Shown here piece by piece: positions 35,201 to 43,287 of a stretch of 64,000 nucleotides of DNA. This DNA is from CAWIHK01 sp963835935. GTDB taxonomy: Bacteria; Bacteroidota; Ignavibacteria; UBA10030; CAVZMI01. The stretch is taken from contig CAWIHK010000005.1 in assembly GCA_963835935.1 (NCBI GenBank), positions 62,001 to 126,000 of the forward strand, written 5' to 3'. Both the position numbers and the translations under genes were made by a program. How positions within the stretch are numbered: the stretch's first letter is position 1; each line of letters opens with the position of its first letter. The notes under the pieces are model-generated. The model was not told the origin of the DNA. It worked only from the letters and a program-made list of their open reading frames with translations, and did not search any database.

Positions 35201-35624
35201 GACGCTTGCAACGCGAAAGGATATCGAAGATGGAATCAGTCTTCAATTGCCGGTTTATCTTTATGTGATAGAATTGTTTTTGAAGGAAATGACCGGCATC
35301 GAACGAACTCCAGCGGCGGGAATTTATTACCAGCTTCGGACTCCGGTCAAACGAACCATAGGAATTGGAAGTAAGGAATACAATAAAAAAGTTTTTAACA
35401 CGACTCCGAGTTCGGGACAAATGGTGGAATCGACACAAGAGTTGAAGAATATCATTTCAAAATCGATTGACCTTGTCAATTCTTACGTCGGCGACATCGT
35501 AGCTGGAAAATTCCGGCTCACGACTCCGAATAAAATCGATCGAGTGTGCGGTTATTGCGATTATAAAAAAATTTGCAGGATTCAAACCGTGCGGCAAGTC
35601 GCTGAACATGAAAGCGGTGAATGA
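32292..35624 (+). CDS. AddB-like PD-(D/E)XK nuclease/helicase-fold protein
   Basis: The 1110-residue product has an inactive-looking helicase-like N-terminal part (SFILIVPTKRRVRDLQQEFI, then a UvrD-type helical region) and a C-terminal RecB-family nuclease domain. The latter includes LEKGNLLHEILFEF, MRGKIDRIEIGPNEFAIVDY followed by KTGK, and QLPVYLYVIELF, giving the expected D/D-x-K residues. Cysteines in GKCPFQFF and VCGYCDYKKIC match the four-Cys iron-sulfur staple of AddB. I see no Walker A motif at the N-terminus. AddB acts with AddA in double-strand break processing; addA is not in the window. Confidence 0.85.
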   Translation: MSLVLSNTQDTGITTIDGIIRSHPPWSSFILIVPTKRRVRDLQQEFIKLSPNSVSPSLNLFTLSSFVRCIYDASCPGKHVVQGPVQAVIIEEAIRRKREQLGYFFPRGNDRLPRGTFQKIIETINNMKEHGLYADQLTQELSFAEVDESVKIKDMALIYQEYESLLDEYKAIDVAGFYKALLEHPDKINVSDVFRKAFRDVKSFFVGGFGELAPPELTLLDKVADVDDLKMVIEFDYAENNPSLFGNLYDAVEQFRKRGLVAVAEYPQREANISERFRNHCARYLFARSRPSEKLDIESHVHLVAVKNSRAEVDTIARIIKRYLLKNPSVDPSTICVATYEIAGYTALFREVFKEYGIPVNITDRFQLANSPVIISILAFLDAAKNNFRRKDILRALGNPYCILTRPSTASESAGQESSRLQIDAANLHTVARRLKITAGREAWHKHIKLRQDIARQQLEEAEDEIEREELNQELASLKRADSDLKIVEDLLIPFCAPMTPGEFRSKLLTFINAIELPNMMMNGDGGILTNDERELETRAYRKFLKLIDDILELLDFQKKKKEKYPLEFYLEQLKTAVGQVRYNVRQRHGAGVYVTTIEETRGLKFEIMLLAGLTDGKFPEVYKPEIFLSNQRRPTEERHLREQRYFFFQGITNYSKELYLFYPEMDGETELVRSVFIDALIKIATVHSWTEDDFRELAEPVYSPTDLFERFGKLVALEIIEEGNKIKAGASPLLQPVLHHIERGIEIEQSRMKEHSLPDYEGEIGKALSEKEKTQLEKWRSRTYSISQLEMFGKCPFQFFANRVLKLELVKEVEEELTPLEKGNLLHEILFEFYIKRREAGKPTLFGCNDEEYREALNDILTLASKNISSQIVSDIFWDFDKEAIVGFENQRKGILKELIEFERKNEFLTTPKYFEASFGGKTGIRRKSDPLFDQTKPLQVGSVRMRGKIDRIEIGPNEFAIVDYKTGKTLATRKDIEDGISLQLPVYLYVIELFLKEMTGIERTPAAGIYYQLRTPVKRTIGIGSKEYNKKVFNTTPSSGQMVESTQELKNIISKSIDLVNSYVGDIVAGKFRLTTPNKIDRVCGYCDYKKICRIQTVRQVAEHESGE

Positions 35625-35733
35625 TAAAATTCGATTCAACAATTTTTAAGTATGTCGCAGTTCGATTTTATCATTCATCATGAATAACTGATGTTACACA
35701 AAATGATAATAATCATGAACTTTCGCGTTTATG

Positions 35734-35848
35734 GGTTACCTCGATAGAATTTTTCCCGACTTCATCGGGAAAAATCACTCGGTAACCGAGCGAATTAGCA
35801 TGGTCACTGAGTGATCCCGACGGAAGTCGGGATTGTATCGAAGTGACC
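35734..35848. repeat. Two variable-core palindromic repeats
   Basis: Copy C (35734-35787) runs from GGTTACCTCGATAG to TCACTCGGTAACC around an inner stem TTTTTCCCGA/TCGGGAAAAA. Copy D (35802-35848) runs from GGTCACTGAGTGA to GTATCGAAGTGACC around a stem ATCCCGAC/GTCGGGAT. The outer arms match those at 30014-30133 while the cores differ. They lie between the AddB-like and DUF4139 genes. Confidence 0.8.
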
Positions 35849-35919
35849 AATACAGGAAATGGCTCTTTGCGTAACATCATTCTTAATTCTTCATTCTTAA
35901 TTTATTGGGGGAGGTTATA

Positions 35920-37398
35920 ATGAAACGGATTCTATTTCTCGTGTTGATGTCAATCACCGGATTGGCATTCAGTCAAAATGATGAGAAGAGTGAACTGCTT
36001 CAAAGTAAATCCGGAGATCGCACATCGGTCGATCTTACAATTTATAATTCCAACCTTGCGCTGGTCAGGGAAGAACGATCGATGGATTTGCACAAAGGAA
36101 TCAGCAGTCTCATTCTCTCCGATATTCCCGCGACAATCGATGGCACATCTCTCCACTTCATGAGCAAGACCGATCCGGATGCTGTTCGTGTGCTGGAACA
36201 AAATTATCAGTACGATCTTGTGAGTCAGGAAAAATTGCTTTCGCGTTACATCGGGCAGACGGTTGAATGGGTTCGCATAAATCCCGAGACGAAAAAAGAA
36301 TATACAGTTTCTGGAAAACTCCTTGCGAGCGGACAAGAAAACAGCCCTGGTATGATCGCGGAGATAAACGGTAAAATTGAAATAAACCCGGAAGGCCGGC
36401 TAATGCTTCCGCAATTATCGGAAGGTTTGATTTTAAAACCACAATTACAATGGATGATTCAGAATTCCAAAGCAGGAAAACACAACACTGAAGTCAGCTA
36501 TCTCGCGCATCAACTAAGCTGGAATGCAAATTACGTCGCATTGCTGGATAAAAATGACAAGGCTCTTTCTTTAAAAGGCTGGGTTACGCTGACAAATAAT
36601 TCGGGCACATCATTTCATAATGCCGGATTAAAACTCGTGGCCGGCGATGTGAATCTTGTTACTCCTCCGCCGCCTCAAATGTATAAAGCCGACCGGGCTT
36701 TTATAGCGGAATCTGTGGCGCAACCACAGTTTAAAGAATCAGGGCTTTTTGAATATCATCTGTATTCGCTTCAGCGGCGAACCGACGTACTGAACGACGA
36801 GACGAAACAAATAGAACTCATCTCGACACCATCAGTAAAAGCAGAAAAGATTTTTGTGTACGATGGAGTTTCGGATCAGTGGAAATATTGGCGGAGTAAT
36901 TACGGTTATCGCGACCAGGGCAGTTTTGGGCAACAATCGAATACAAAAGTCGGTGTGTATATTTCTTTTAAAAACTCGGAACAAAACGGACTCGGCATTC
37001 CTTTGCCGAAAGGCAAAGTGCGTGTGTACAAACGCGACGATGACGGAAAAGAACAATTCATCGGGGAAGACCAAATCGATCATACACCGAAGGATGAAGA
37101 GTTGAAGCTCTATCTTGGAAATGCTTTTGAGCTTGTCGGTTCGAGAGTTCAGAAAAGTTTCACGACGATCGAGTCGGGCCATGTGTACGATGAAACGTTC
37201 GAGATTACATTGCGTAATCATAAGAACGAAGCTGTGACCGTGCAAGTCTATGAACATCCCTGGCGCTGGAGCGATTGGGAGATTACGCAGTCGCCCGAGA
37301 CGTGGGAGCGTGTGGATCAGACAACAATCCGTTTTCCGGTGACGATTCCAAAAGATGGAGAGAAGAAGATTAGCTATACGATTAGGTATAAGTGGTAA
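35920..37398 (+). CDS. Secreted DUF4139-domain protein
   Basis: The 492-residue product begins with a signal peptide MKRILFLVLMSITGLAFSQN. The mature protein is beta-rich with a DUF4139 C-terminal domain: VSYLAHQLSWNANYVALLDK, LKGWVTLTNNSGTSFHNAGL and LVAGDVNL near the middle, KGKVRVYKRDDDGKEQFIGE and a final VTIPKDGEKKISYTIRYKW. The function of the family is unknown; proteins of this type are exported and probably attach to the envelope. I chose ATG 35920 because GGGGGAGG precedes it; an in-frame start 15 bp earlier lacks such a site. Confidence 0.85.
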   Translation: MKRILFLVLMSITGLAFSQNDEKSELLQSKSGDRTSVDLTIYNSNLALVREERSMDLHKGISSLILSDIPATIDGTSLHFMSKTDPDAVRVLEQNYQYDLVSQEKLLSRYIGQTVEWVRINPETKKEYTVSGKLLASGQENSPGMIAEINGKIEINPEGRLMLPQLSEGLILKPQLQWMIQNSKAGKHNTEVSYLAHQLSWNANYVALLDKNDKALSLKGWVTLTNNSGTSFHNAGLKLVAGDVNLVTPPPPQMYKADRAFIAESVAQPQFKESGLFEYHLYSLQRRTDVLNDETKQIELISTPSVKAEKIFVYDGVSDQWKYWRSNYGYRDQGSFGQQSNTKVGVYISFKNSEQNGLGIPLPKGKVRVYKRDDDGKEQFIGEDQIDHTPKDEELKLYLGNAFELVGSRVQKSFTTIESGHVYDETFEITLRNHKNEAVTVQVYEHPWRWSDWEITQSPETWERVDQTTIRFPVTIPKDGEKKISYTIRYKW

Positions 37399-37403
37399 AA
37401 GCC

Positions 37404-37432
37404 TGTAGGTCGGAATGTCATTCCGACCTACA
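37404..37432. terminator. Strong hairpin after the DUF4139 gene
   Basis: A perfect 13-bp stem TGTAGGTCGGAAT/ATTCCGACCTACA with a GTC loop begins 6 bp after the stop codon. No T-tract follows, so it may act as an mRNA-stabilising or repeat-type palindrome rather than an intrinsic terminator. GTAGGTCGGAAT palindromes of this kind are common in bacterial genomes. Confidence 0.5.
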
Positions 37433-37511
37433 CCGCTTTCTATCGATGTTTGAGTATAACAATGAAATATGATAAATTTTGCATCACCATATTTTTGAAA
37501 GGATTTTAAAA

Positions 37512-38438
37512 ATGGCCAAGTCCATTTCCAAAAAAACATCACTGCTCTCTGATCTGTCTCCATTCATCTACGGCACAACGCGTTTAGGAGACGATAAACT
37601 TCCATTCGACGATCGCGTGAGAATTGCCCGTGCCGCTATGAATGCCGGCGTTTGGTTTCACATAAGTCACACGTACGGCAACGCGTTGGAAGTTCTTCGT
37701 GTAGCATTCGATCAGGACCGGACGAAAGTACCGAAGTTGATCGCGAAAATCGGCTGGAGCACGATTGCGGAATTGCGCGATGTTATCCGGCAGAATACCG
37801 AACCGCTCGGTGTACAAAAATTGGAAATCGGACAGCTTTGTCTAGGCGGACAACTCGCAGAAGAATTTGCAAACGGCGGGGCATGTTACAAGGAATTCGC
37901 ACGTCTGAAGCAGGAAGGAATTGTTCAGCGTTTTGTGCTCGAAGTATTTCCATGGACATCAAACACCGCGTTGAAAGCGCTGCGCGGCGGTTATCCGAAA
38001 GGAATTGTCGACGGTTACATTTTATATTTCAATCCTCTTCAGCGATTTGCTTCCAACGAGCTGTGGAAGTTACTCGTCAGACGGAAAGAACCCATCATCG
38101 CACTGCGCACAATCGCCGGAGGCCCGGTGCATCGTTTGAGAGATATTCCCGGCGCCGCCTGGAAAGAGTACCTGCACGACCGCGCTGTCGAAGTCGCGCC
38201 GATATTTGAAAGGTCGGGAATTGTAAGCTGGACGGAATTTTGTGTGCGCTTCGCGTTTAGTTTTCCTCAAGTTTGCGCCACAGTGGGCTCGACAAGCCGT
38301 CCTGAGAATTTGTGGGAGTTTATTGCTTCAAAGAAAAAGATCAAGCCGCTTCCTGCCGACATCATAAAAGAAATTGTGAAATTGCAATCTCGCTGGTCGG
38401 ATGATGTGGATATACAAGCCGAGCAGTGGACGATGTGA
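37512..38438 (+). CDS. Aldo/keto reductase-like protein
   Basis: The 308-residue product follows the aldo/keto reductase TIM-barrel plan: an opening SPFIYGTTRLGDDKLPFDDR, AAMNAGVWFHISHTYGNALE (the barrel helix that normally precedes the catalytic Asp/Tyr), a late FCVRFAFSFPQVCATVGSTS with the NADP-binding-type GSTS, and a final helix. The usual DTA..YG is seen as HISHTYG, so the Tyr is kept but the Asp is not obvious; activity may be altered. ATG 37512 is preceded by GAAAGGA. No partner genes suggest a substrate. Confidence 0.7.
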   Translation: MAKSISKKTSLLSDLSPFIYGTTRLGDDKLPFDDRVRIARAAMNAGVWFHISHTYGNALEVLRVAFDQDRTKVPKLIAKIGWSTIAELRDVIRQNTEPLGVQKLEIGQLCLGGQLAEEFANGGACYKEFARLKQEGIVQRFVLEVFPWTSNTALKALRGGYPKGIVDGYILYFNPLQRFASNELWKLLVRRKEPIIALRTIAGGPVHRLRDIPGAAWKEYLHDRAVEVAPIFERSGIVSWTEFCVRFAFSFPQVCATVGSTSRPENLWEFIASKKKIKPLPADIIKEIVKLQSRWSDDVDIQAEQWTM

Positions 38439-38638
38439 GGAAAGGGTTGTTCTGAGCTTTAATGTGAGAATTCTTTAGAGATAGAAAAGAAAATGTTTCG
38501 AGTATATTTTATCGAACGGATGTACGCAATGTGTTATTACAATAATTGGTTACCATTAAATAAAAGAAAAAACACATCGTCAAAAAAATATCCAATTTTC
38601 AGTCAACTGAATCACATATTAATGAAAGATTATTAGTT

Positions 38639-39442
38639 ATGAATGATCTCAAAATATTAAATTTTTACAACTACTTAAAAAGGAATTGGAATTCTCATTT
38701 GGCAGGAATATCCATAATTGGCTTATTAATTTTTAGCGTTTTTCCACAATTTAGAAATGAAAAATACATGACATTTTTTGCTTTTCTAGGAGCAAATGCT
38801 ATAATATGGACATTAATTGAACTAAAAATTTCTATTCTTCAAAAGAGAGATGACAGCAATACTTACTTGGATATGAGGGAAGCAAGGAGTGATATTTTAA
38901 AAAAGATGAAATCTGAAATTAAAGCCAATAGAAGAAAGGGGCTAAATATCACGATAGTTGGAGGAAGAATCAGAACAATAAGTGATATGATTAGAGAACT
39001 AAAAAACGATTTTGTCAAAGGGAGATTAAATGGAAATAATATTACATTTGAAGTATTTTGTATGGAACCTGAATTTATTAAGTCCTGGAATTTTCCCCAA
39101 ACGAGAGAAAATATAAATTTTCGGAAAAGAAATGAAATGTATTCAGATTTAATAAAACGTTTTTCCCAAGAACTTCTTGATTTCAATGAATTTGAAGTGT
39201 TCAAGAAAAACGATATTAAAATAGAAATAAAATATTATAAAAACTATCCAAATTTCTATTATTACCTCATTGGAGGAAATGATTTATTCTGGGGATTTTT
39301 TACTTGGGATTCTGAAATAGAAGACTTTGAAGGACCTACAAATACCTGCTTTTATCTTAGGAAGGGACAAGAAAACTTCCATGAATTTTATTCATACTTC
39401 CAAAATAGATTAAAATTCCTTGAAGTCTCTAATCAATTATAA
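38639..39442 (+). CDS. Membrane-anchored protein, first gene of the AT-rich cassette
   Basis: The 267-residue product has two N-terminal hydrophobic segments (about 19-36 and 43-63), then a charged linker (QKRDDSNTYLDMREARSDIL) and a soluble C-terminal domain. The pattern LNITIVGGRIRTISDMIREL, ITFEVFCMEPEFIKSW, IKIEIKYYKNYPNFYYYLIG and NDLFWGFFTWDSEIEDFEGP resembles the phospholipase D-like fold of DUF5919-type effector domains without catalytic HKD motifs. This is by eye and not certain. It precedes the methyltransferase-Nudix gene by 6 bp, so they are one operon. The region is clearly more AT-rich than the neighbours. Confidence 0.6.
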   Translation: MNDLKILNFYNYLKRNWNSHLAGISIIGLLIFSVFPQFRNEKYMTFFAFLGANAIIWTLIELKISILQKRDDSNTYLDMREARSDILKKMKSEIKANRRKGLNITIVGGRIRTISDMIRELKNDFVKGRLNGNNITFEVFCMEPEFIKSWNFPQTRENINFRKRNEMYSDLIKRFSQELLDFNEFEVFKKNDIKIEIKYYKNYPNFYYYLIGGNDLFWGFFTWDSEIEDFEGPTNTCFYLRKGQENFHEFYSYFQNRLKFLEVSNQL

Positions 39443-39448
39443 TTTGTT

Positions 39449-40702
39449 ATGAATCAGGAACATAAAATATCTATTCAAAATCAATTTAATCAAAGAGCGG
39501 ACAACTATGAAGAGTATACCGCTTGGTTAAATGATAAAACATTGTTTGCTAGATGTATTGAACCACTAAGGTTTCTAGATAAAAGTATAAAATGTTTAGA
39601 CTTAGGTGGAGGTACAGGATGGTTTGCAAATGAGGAAAATAAAAAATCCGGCAGAGAATGGACTGTTCTTGATATATCAGATGATATGGGGAAAAAAGTT
39701 CCAAATCATATCAATTTTGTTCAAGGTGATTTTCATCATACTCCTTTCCCTGATAATTACTTTGGTTTCATAATCGCAAGATCAACTCTTCAATATAGCC
39801 CAAGTATCAGTACGTCTCTAAAGGAATTAAAAAGAATTCTTCATTACGAGGGTCAATTTGTTATTGCTCAAATTTTTAACGACAATTACAGTAAGCAAAA
39901 AGATGTATTTAAAGATTTGACGTACCTGAGGAATCCTTTGAAAAAACAGATATGGTCATCGGATGAATTCAGGAAAATACTTATTGATAATAAGGTTAAA
40001 ATATTGAAGCAATATAAAATCAATCGAAACTGTAAATATAATTTCAATGAGTGGTTGAGCAGATCTGGTACTATTCCAAAACTTAAGCAAAGGAAAATAA
40101 TTAAATACTTAGATGGTATTTCAGTCGATACGAAAGAGGCTATTAATCTAAAAATAGATAAAGATTATATCTCTTATGATGTCAGTTGGGGAGTATTTAT
40201 TTGTGCTAAGAATATTTATACTCCACCAAAAACGCCATTAGTTGCTTCTTTGATTGTAGAAAAATTCGAAAAAGGAGAAAAATATATCTTGCTGCAAAAG
40301 CGTCAATCATTTTATGAGAATCCTAAATATCACGACACATGGGAACTACCACAAGGTAAAATAGAAATAGGTGAAACCATCAGAGAAACCGCTGTACGTG
40401 AATTGCATGAAGAAACAGGTTTGAAATTGCAGGGTTTTAAAGAAAAGGAAGTTCGACTAACAAAAAATGACATAAAATTATATGGAACAACTCCCTTTTA
40501 CTTAACACATATAGGTGGTGATTTGAATTTTATTAGCTTGACTTTTATTGTAAAAGCCAAGGGAACGTTAACCCCACAAATTCTTAATACAAAACCTGAG
40601 TGGGTAAATATCTCGCATTTGAAATCCATAATTCAAAATGAAAAGGTTTATCCTCTGAATTTCGCTGCCCTTAAAAAGTATTTGCAGATAAATGAAGAAT
40701 AG
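39449..40702 (+). CDS. Methyltransferase-Nudix hydrolase fusion protein
   Basis: The 417-residue product joins two enzymes. Residues 1 to about 255 are a class I SAM-dependent methyltransferase with motif I CLDLGGGTGWFA (49-60), VLDISDDM, VQGDF and FGFIIARSTLQYSPS. Residues about 264-417 are a Nudix domain with a perfect Nudix box (Gly303 to Leu325, including RELHEETGL). Nudix enzymes cleave nucleoside diphosphates linked to another group. A single chain with both activities suggests modification and clean-up of a nucleotide-type molecule. It overlaps the next gene by 11 bp. I know of no named family with this fusion. Confidence 0.82.
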   Translation: MNQEHKISIQNQFNQRADNYEEYTAWLNDKTLFARCIEPLRFLDKSIKCLDLGGGTGWFANEENKKSGREWTVLDISDDMGKKVPNHINFVQGDFHHTPFPDNYFGFIIARSTLQYSPSISTSLKELKRILHYEGQFVIAQIFNDNYSKQKDVFKDLTYLRNPLKKQIWSSDEFRKILIDNKVKILKQYKINRNCKYNFNEWLSRSGTIPKLKQRKIIKYLDGISVDTKEAINLKIDKDYISYDVSWGVFICAKNIYTPPKTPLVASLIVEKFEKGEKYILLQKRQSFYENPKYHDTWELPQGKIEIGETIRETAVRELHEETGLKLQGFKEKEVRLTKNDIKLYGTTPFYLTHIGGDLNFISLTFIVKAKGTLTPQILNTKPEWVNISHLKSIIQNEKVYPLNFAALKKYLQINEE

Positions 40703-42071
40703 AATTAAACTTATACTTTGTCGACACTTTGAGACCCAAAAGAACATAATGGCTATTCATGGAAAATCTTCTTTGAAGCCATTAACTGAAATAGGTATTT
40801 TGCAAATAAAGGAATTCGCGTATAAAATAAAGAAGGTAAAATGGATAAATGGGATTACTTATACAAATACACCACAGGCAAGAGAATCTGCAATCGAATT
40901 GGCGAAAATAACAGGGTTAAGGATACTTAATCCGTTAAGCCTTGAACCTTATAAAATGGGAGTGGCTTCAGGGATTACAAATGAGCATCTTGAGGTAATT
41001 GATTCAGAATCAGCTAAATCTCTAGAACTTTTTAGGTTAAGAATTGTTGATGCGACTCAAATAAAGATTACTGGCGGGGAAGATATTGATTCCTTCGATA
41101 AGAGGCTAAAGTTATGGTGGAAACTAGAGGGTAAGAAGTTTTGTAATAAAAAAGTAATTATTGGTTCTAATTCAACAGTATTAATGATTACCCATATATT
41201 AATGAACCAATATCCTAAATCAGGCAAATATTATTGTTATACAATCCCCAATGGTGCATTTAGGGTTTTAGAGCGGAAGGGTAATTGCACGGTTTCGATT
41301 CCAGATATTAAAAACTCAATCTATCCCGATGTCAAAAGTTCTTTTCTAAAAACAAGTAGAGGGAAAATTGTATTTACTAAATTTTTCCCAAGCTGGTCTC
41401 CCTTAAATCGAAAATGTGTTATCGCACCTGGATATTTTGGGAACTCCAGACATGGTCCATATGGATTATACGTTAGGTTGGCAAGAAAATTAGCAGAAGA
41501 CGGCATTGAGACATATACTTTTGATTATTTAGGTTCTGGTGAATCCACTCCAATTACAAGAACCTTTGCTACTGATTGTTACTCCCTTAATTGTATTTTA
41601 AATACTATTGAAGATACAAATTTTGAAATATTTGTTATTGGTCATTCTTCTGGTTGCGCAGTTGTTTCGAATTCGATTAAATGCAACTTAAAGATATGTG
41701 GTATTGGTTTAGCGCCTTTATGTGTCTTAAGTGATTATTCAGATGCGTTTTTCAACCATAGAGAGTTTCAATTACTATTATCACAAGGTGAAGTAATAAG
41801 GAAAGGAATAAAGTTGAGATTGAAGTATCTTCAAGATATAGAAGAAAATTGGATTAAATATGGAAATTTATTATCAAAAATTATTATTGCAGGAAATGAC
41901 CAGTATGATAGGAAAAGAAATACAACAAGATTAATCGGAACTGGAGTGATCACAATGCCAGATGCAGACCATAATTTTTCTCTTAAAAGATCCTCCTTCG
42001 ATTTAATCCAAAAAATTAATAATATAGTTAAGACCGGAAGCCAACATTGTGCAGAACAGCAGTTGAGCTAA
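40692..42071 (+). CDS. Histidine-phosphatase-like/alpha-beta hydrolase fusion protein
   Basis: The 459-residue product starts with a histidine phosphatase-type domain (RHFET at residues 11-15, TNTPQARESAIELAKITG). The place of the usual second catalytic His reads VIIGSNSTVLMITH, with Ser/Asn instead of His, so this half may be altered. From about residue 225 an alpha/beta hydrolase follows: VIAPGYFGNSRHGPYGLYV, YTFDYLGSGES, the nucleophile elbow GHSSG (Ser319) and a late MPDADHNF with the catalytic-type His. It overlaps the methyltransferase-Nudix gene by 11 bp, implying coupled translation. Confidence 0.78.
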   Translation: MKNRIKLILCRHFETQKNIMAIHGKSSLKPLTEIGILQIKEFAYKIKKVKWINGITYTNTPQARESAIELAKITGLRILNPLSLEPYKMGVASGITNEHLEVIDSESAKSLELFRLRIVDATQIKITGGEDIDSFDKRLKLWWKLEGKKFCNKKVIIGSNSTVLMITHILMNQYPKSGKYYCYTIPNGAFRVLERKGNCTVSIPDIKNSIYPDVKSSFLKTSRGKIVFTKFFPSWSPLNRKCVIAPGYFGNSRHGPYGLYVRLARKLAEDGIETYTFDYLGSGESTPITRTFATDCYSLNCILNTIEDTNFEIFVIGHSSGCAVVSNSIKCNLKICGIGLAPLCVLSDYSDAFFNHREFQLLLSQGEVIRKGIKLRLKYLQDIEENWIKYGNLLSKIIIAGNDQYDRKRNTTRLIGTGVITMPDADHNFSLKRSSFDLIQKINNIVKTGSQHCAEQQLS

Positions 42072-42232
42072 ACACCCAACTGTATCTGCACCTACCGTCG
42101 GCCGAAATATTCCACTGCAGAGACAGGAAGAAAATGGCCGCGTGCAAGGAGAACATAAGCGGAAGAGCAAAAGATAATCACCACTCGGACTATCAAATAG
42201 TTAGCAGTTAGACCATAACAAGAATTCTTAGC

Positions 42233-43054
42233 ATGACTATGCAAGACAAAAATGCCATCCTCTATAAGTACAGAGCCTTCGATGACGCAGGTCGCAATAT
42301 CAGGACGATTTCACATGCGGAGTTTTGGTTCGCGTCAGCAAAATCGTTTAACGATCCTTTTGATAGTGCCTTCAACTACAATTTCGACGGCCTTCATGCT
42401 GAACTTGCAGAGAAGTGGGCCCGTTCAGCGGCTCACCACTATCAGGCCAACCTCACGAATGTTGAAAAAGAACATGACGCGATGCGGAAACTTTCCCAAA
42501 TTAGGAGTGACCCTAATTACTTGGATCGAATGTATCAGCATTTCATTGAGGAATCCAACAATCAATTCGGTATCTGCTCATTTGCTGGTTCGAAGGACAA
42601 CTTGTTGCTTTGGGCTCATTATGCGGCTAAACACACCGGCTTCTGCGTCGGATTGTCTGAGTCAAAGTTAATATCTATCAGGGACATTCTTGCGAGAACC
42701 GATGTTCTTTTAGATCTTCGCGAAGTTAAATATTCGCGAGAAATGCCAAATCCCAACTTCTTTGAAGCAATGCTTAAAATCGAGGATACATCGGATATCG
42801 ACATTTTCATTACGACGAAATCGATGCATTGGAGTTATGAGGAGGAGCGACGTCTACTTCTCTGGGACAAGGTAGATATCGCTCTTCCGCTCGGACACGA
42901 AGCCATCCAAGAAGTTATCCTTGGTTGCAAGATTTCCCCGGCAAATAAGCAATTGATACTCTCTCTGTGTCGCGAACATGTGTCACATGCAGTGGTATTG
43001 CAAGCCATGAAGGCTCAACATACATTTTCTATTACGTTCGAACAGATAGCCTGA
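42233..43054 (+). CDS. DUF2971-domain protein
   Basis: The 273-residue product fits DUF2971: ILYKYRAFDDAGRNIRTISH, AEFWFASAKSFNDPFDSAFN near the N-terminus and FGICSFAGSKDNLLLWAHYA, AAKHTGFCVGL, SMHWSYEEERRLLLWDK later. The function is unknown; DUF2971 genes often occur in accessory and defence-type gene clusters. It has a GC content similar to the core genome, unlike the AT-rich cassette 160 bp upstream, so it has a different history. An alternative ATG lies 6 bp downstream. Confidence 0.82.
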   Translation: MTMQDKNAILYKYRAFDDAGRNIRTISHAEFWFASAKSFNDPFDSAFNYNFDGLHAELAEKWARSAAHHYQANLTNVEKEHDAMRKLSQIRSDPNYLDRMYQHFIEESNNQFGICSFAGSKDNLLLWAHYAAKHTGFCVGLSESKLISIRDILARTDVLLDLREVKYSREMPNPNFFEAMLKIEDTSDIDIFITTKSMHWSYEEERRLLLWDKVDIALPLGHEAIQEVILGCKISPANKQLILSLCREHVSHAVVLQAMKAQHTFSITFEQIA

Positions 43055-43146
43055 TGTTATAGGTGCAGCCTAATTGACTGATTGACTGCGCGACACGTTA
43101 TACTCATTTGTTCCAGATTGTTTTCCATTCTTGAAGAAAAGGTAGC

Positions 43147-43287
43147 ATGAAATATTTGCTGGTAGTAATCGGGTTTCTGGTTTTGAACGATTCTTTAATA
43201 AGTTGTTCATCACGCCATTCCGATTCCGACCCGGAATTCTTAATAACGAAGAATAAAAATTACATAGGCACTCCATGCGCGCAATAA
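43147..43287 (+). CDS. Small lipoprotein, 46 residues
   Basis: A short frame begins ATG 43147 behind AGAAAAGG and encodes a signal peptide MKYLLVVIGFLVLNDSLISC, whose Cys20 is a lipobox cysteine. The mature part is only about 27 residues (SSRHSDSDPEFLITKNKNYI, then GTPCAQ). It overlaps the start of the transglutaminase-like gene by 13 bp. It could be a small surface lipoprotein or a leader-type gene coupled to the next one. No family is recognised. Confidence 0.55.
   Translation: MKYLLVVIGFLVLNDSLISCSSRHSDSDPEFLITKNKNYIGTPCAQ

Noticed and set aside
42073..42212. Integron attC-like site (ACCCAAC ... GTTAGAC) after the AT-rich cassette
   Set aside because: The spacing is in range, but the two cores pair poorly, only a short inner match exists, no second such site follows the next gene, and no integrase is present.
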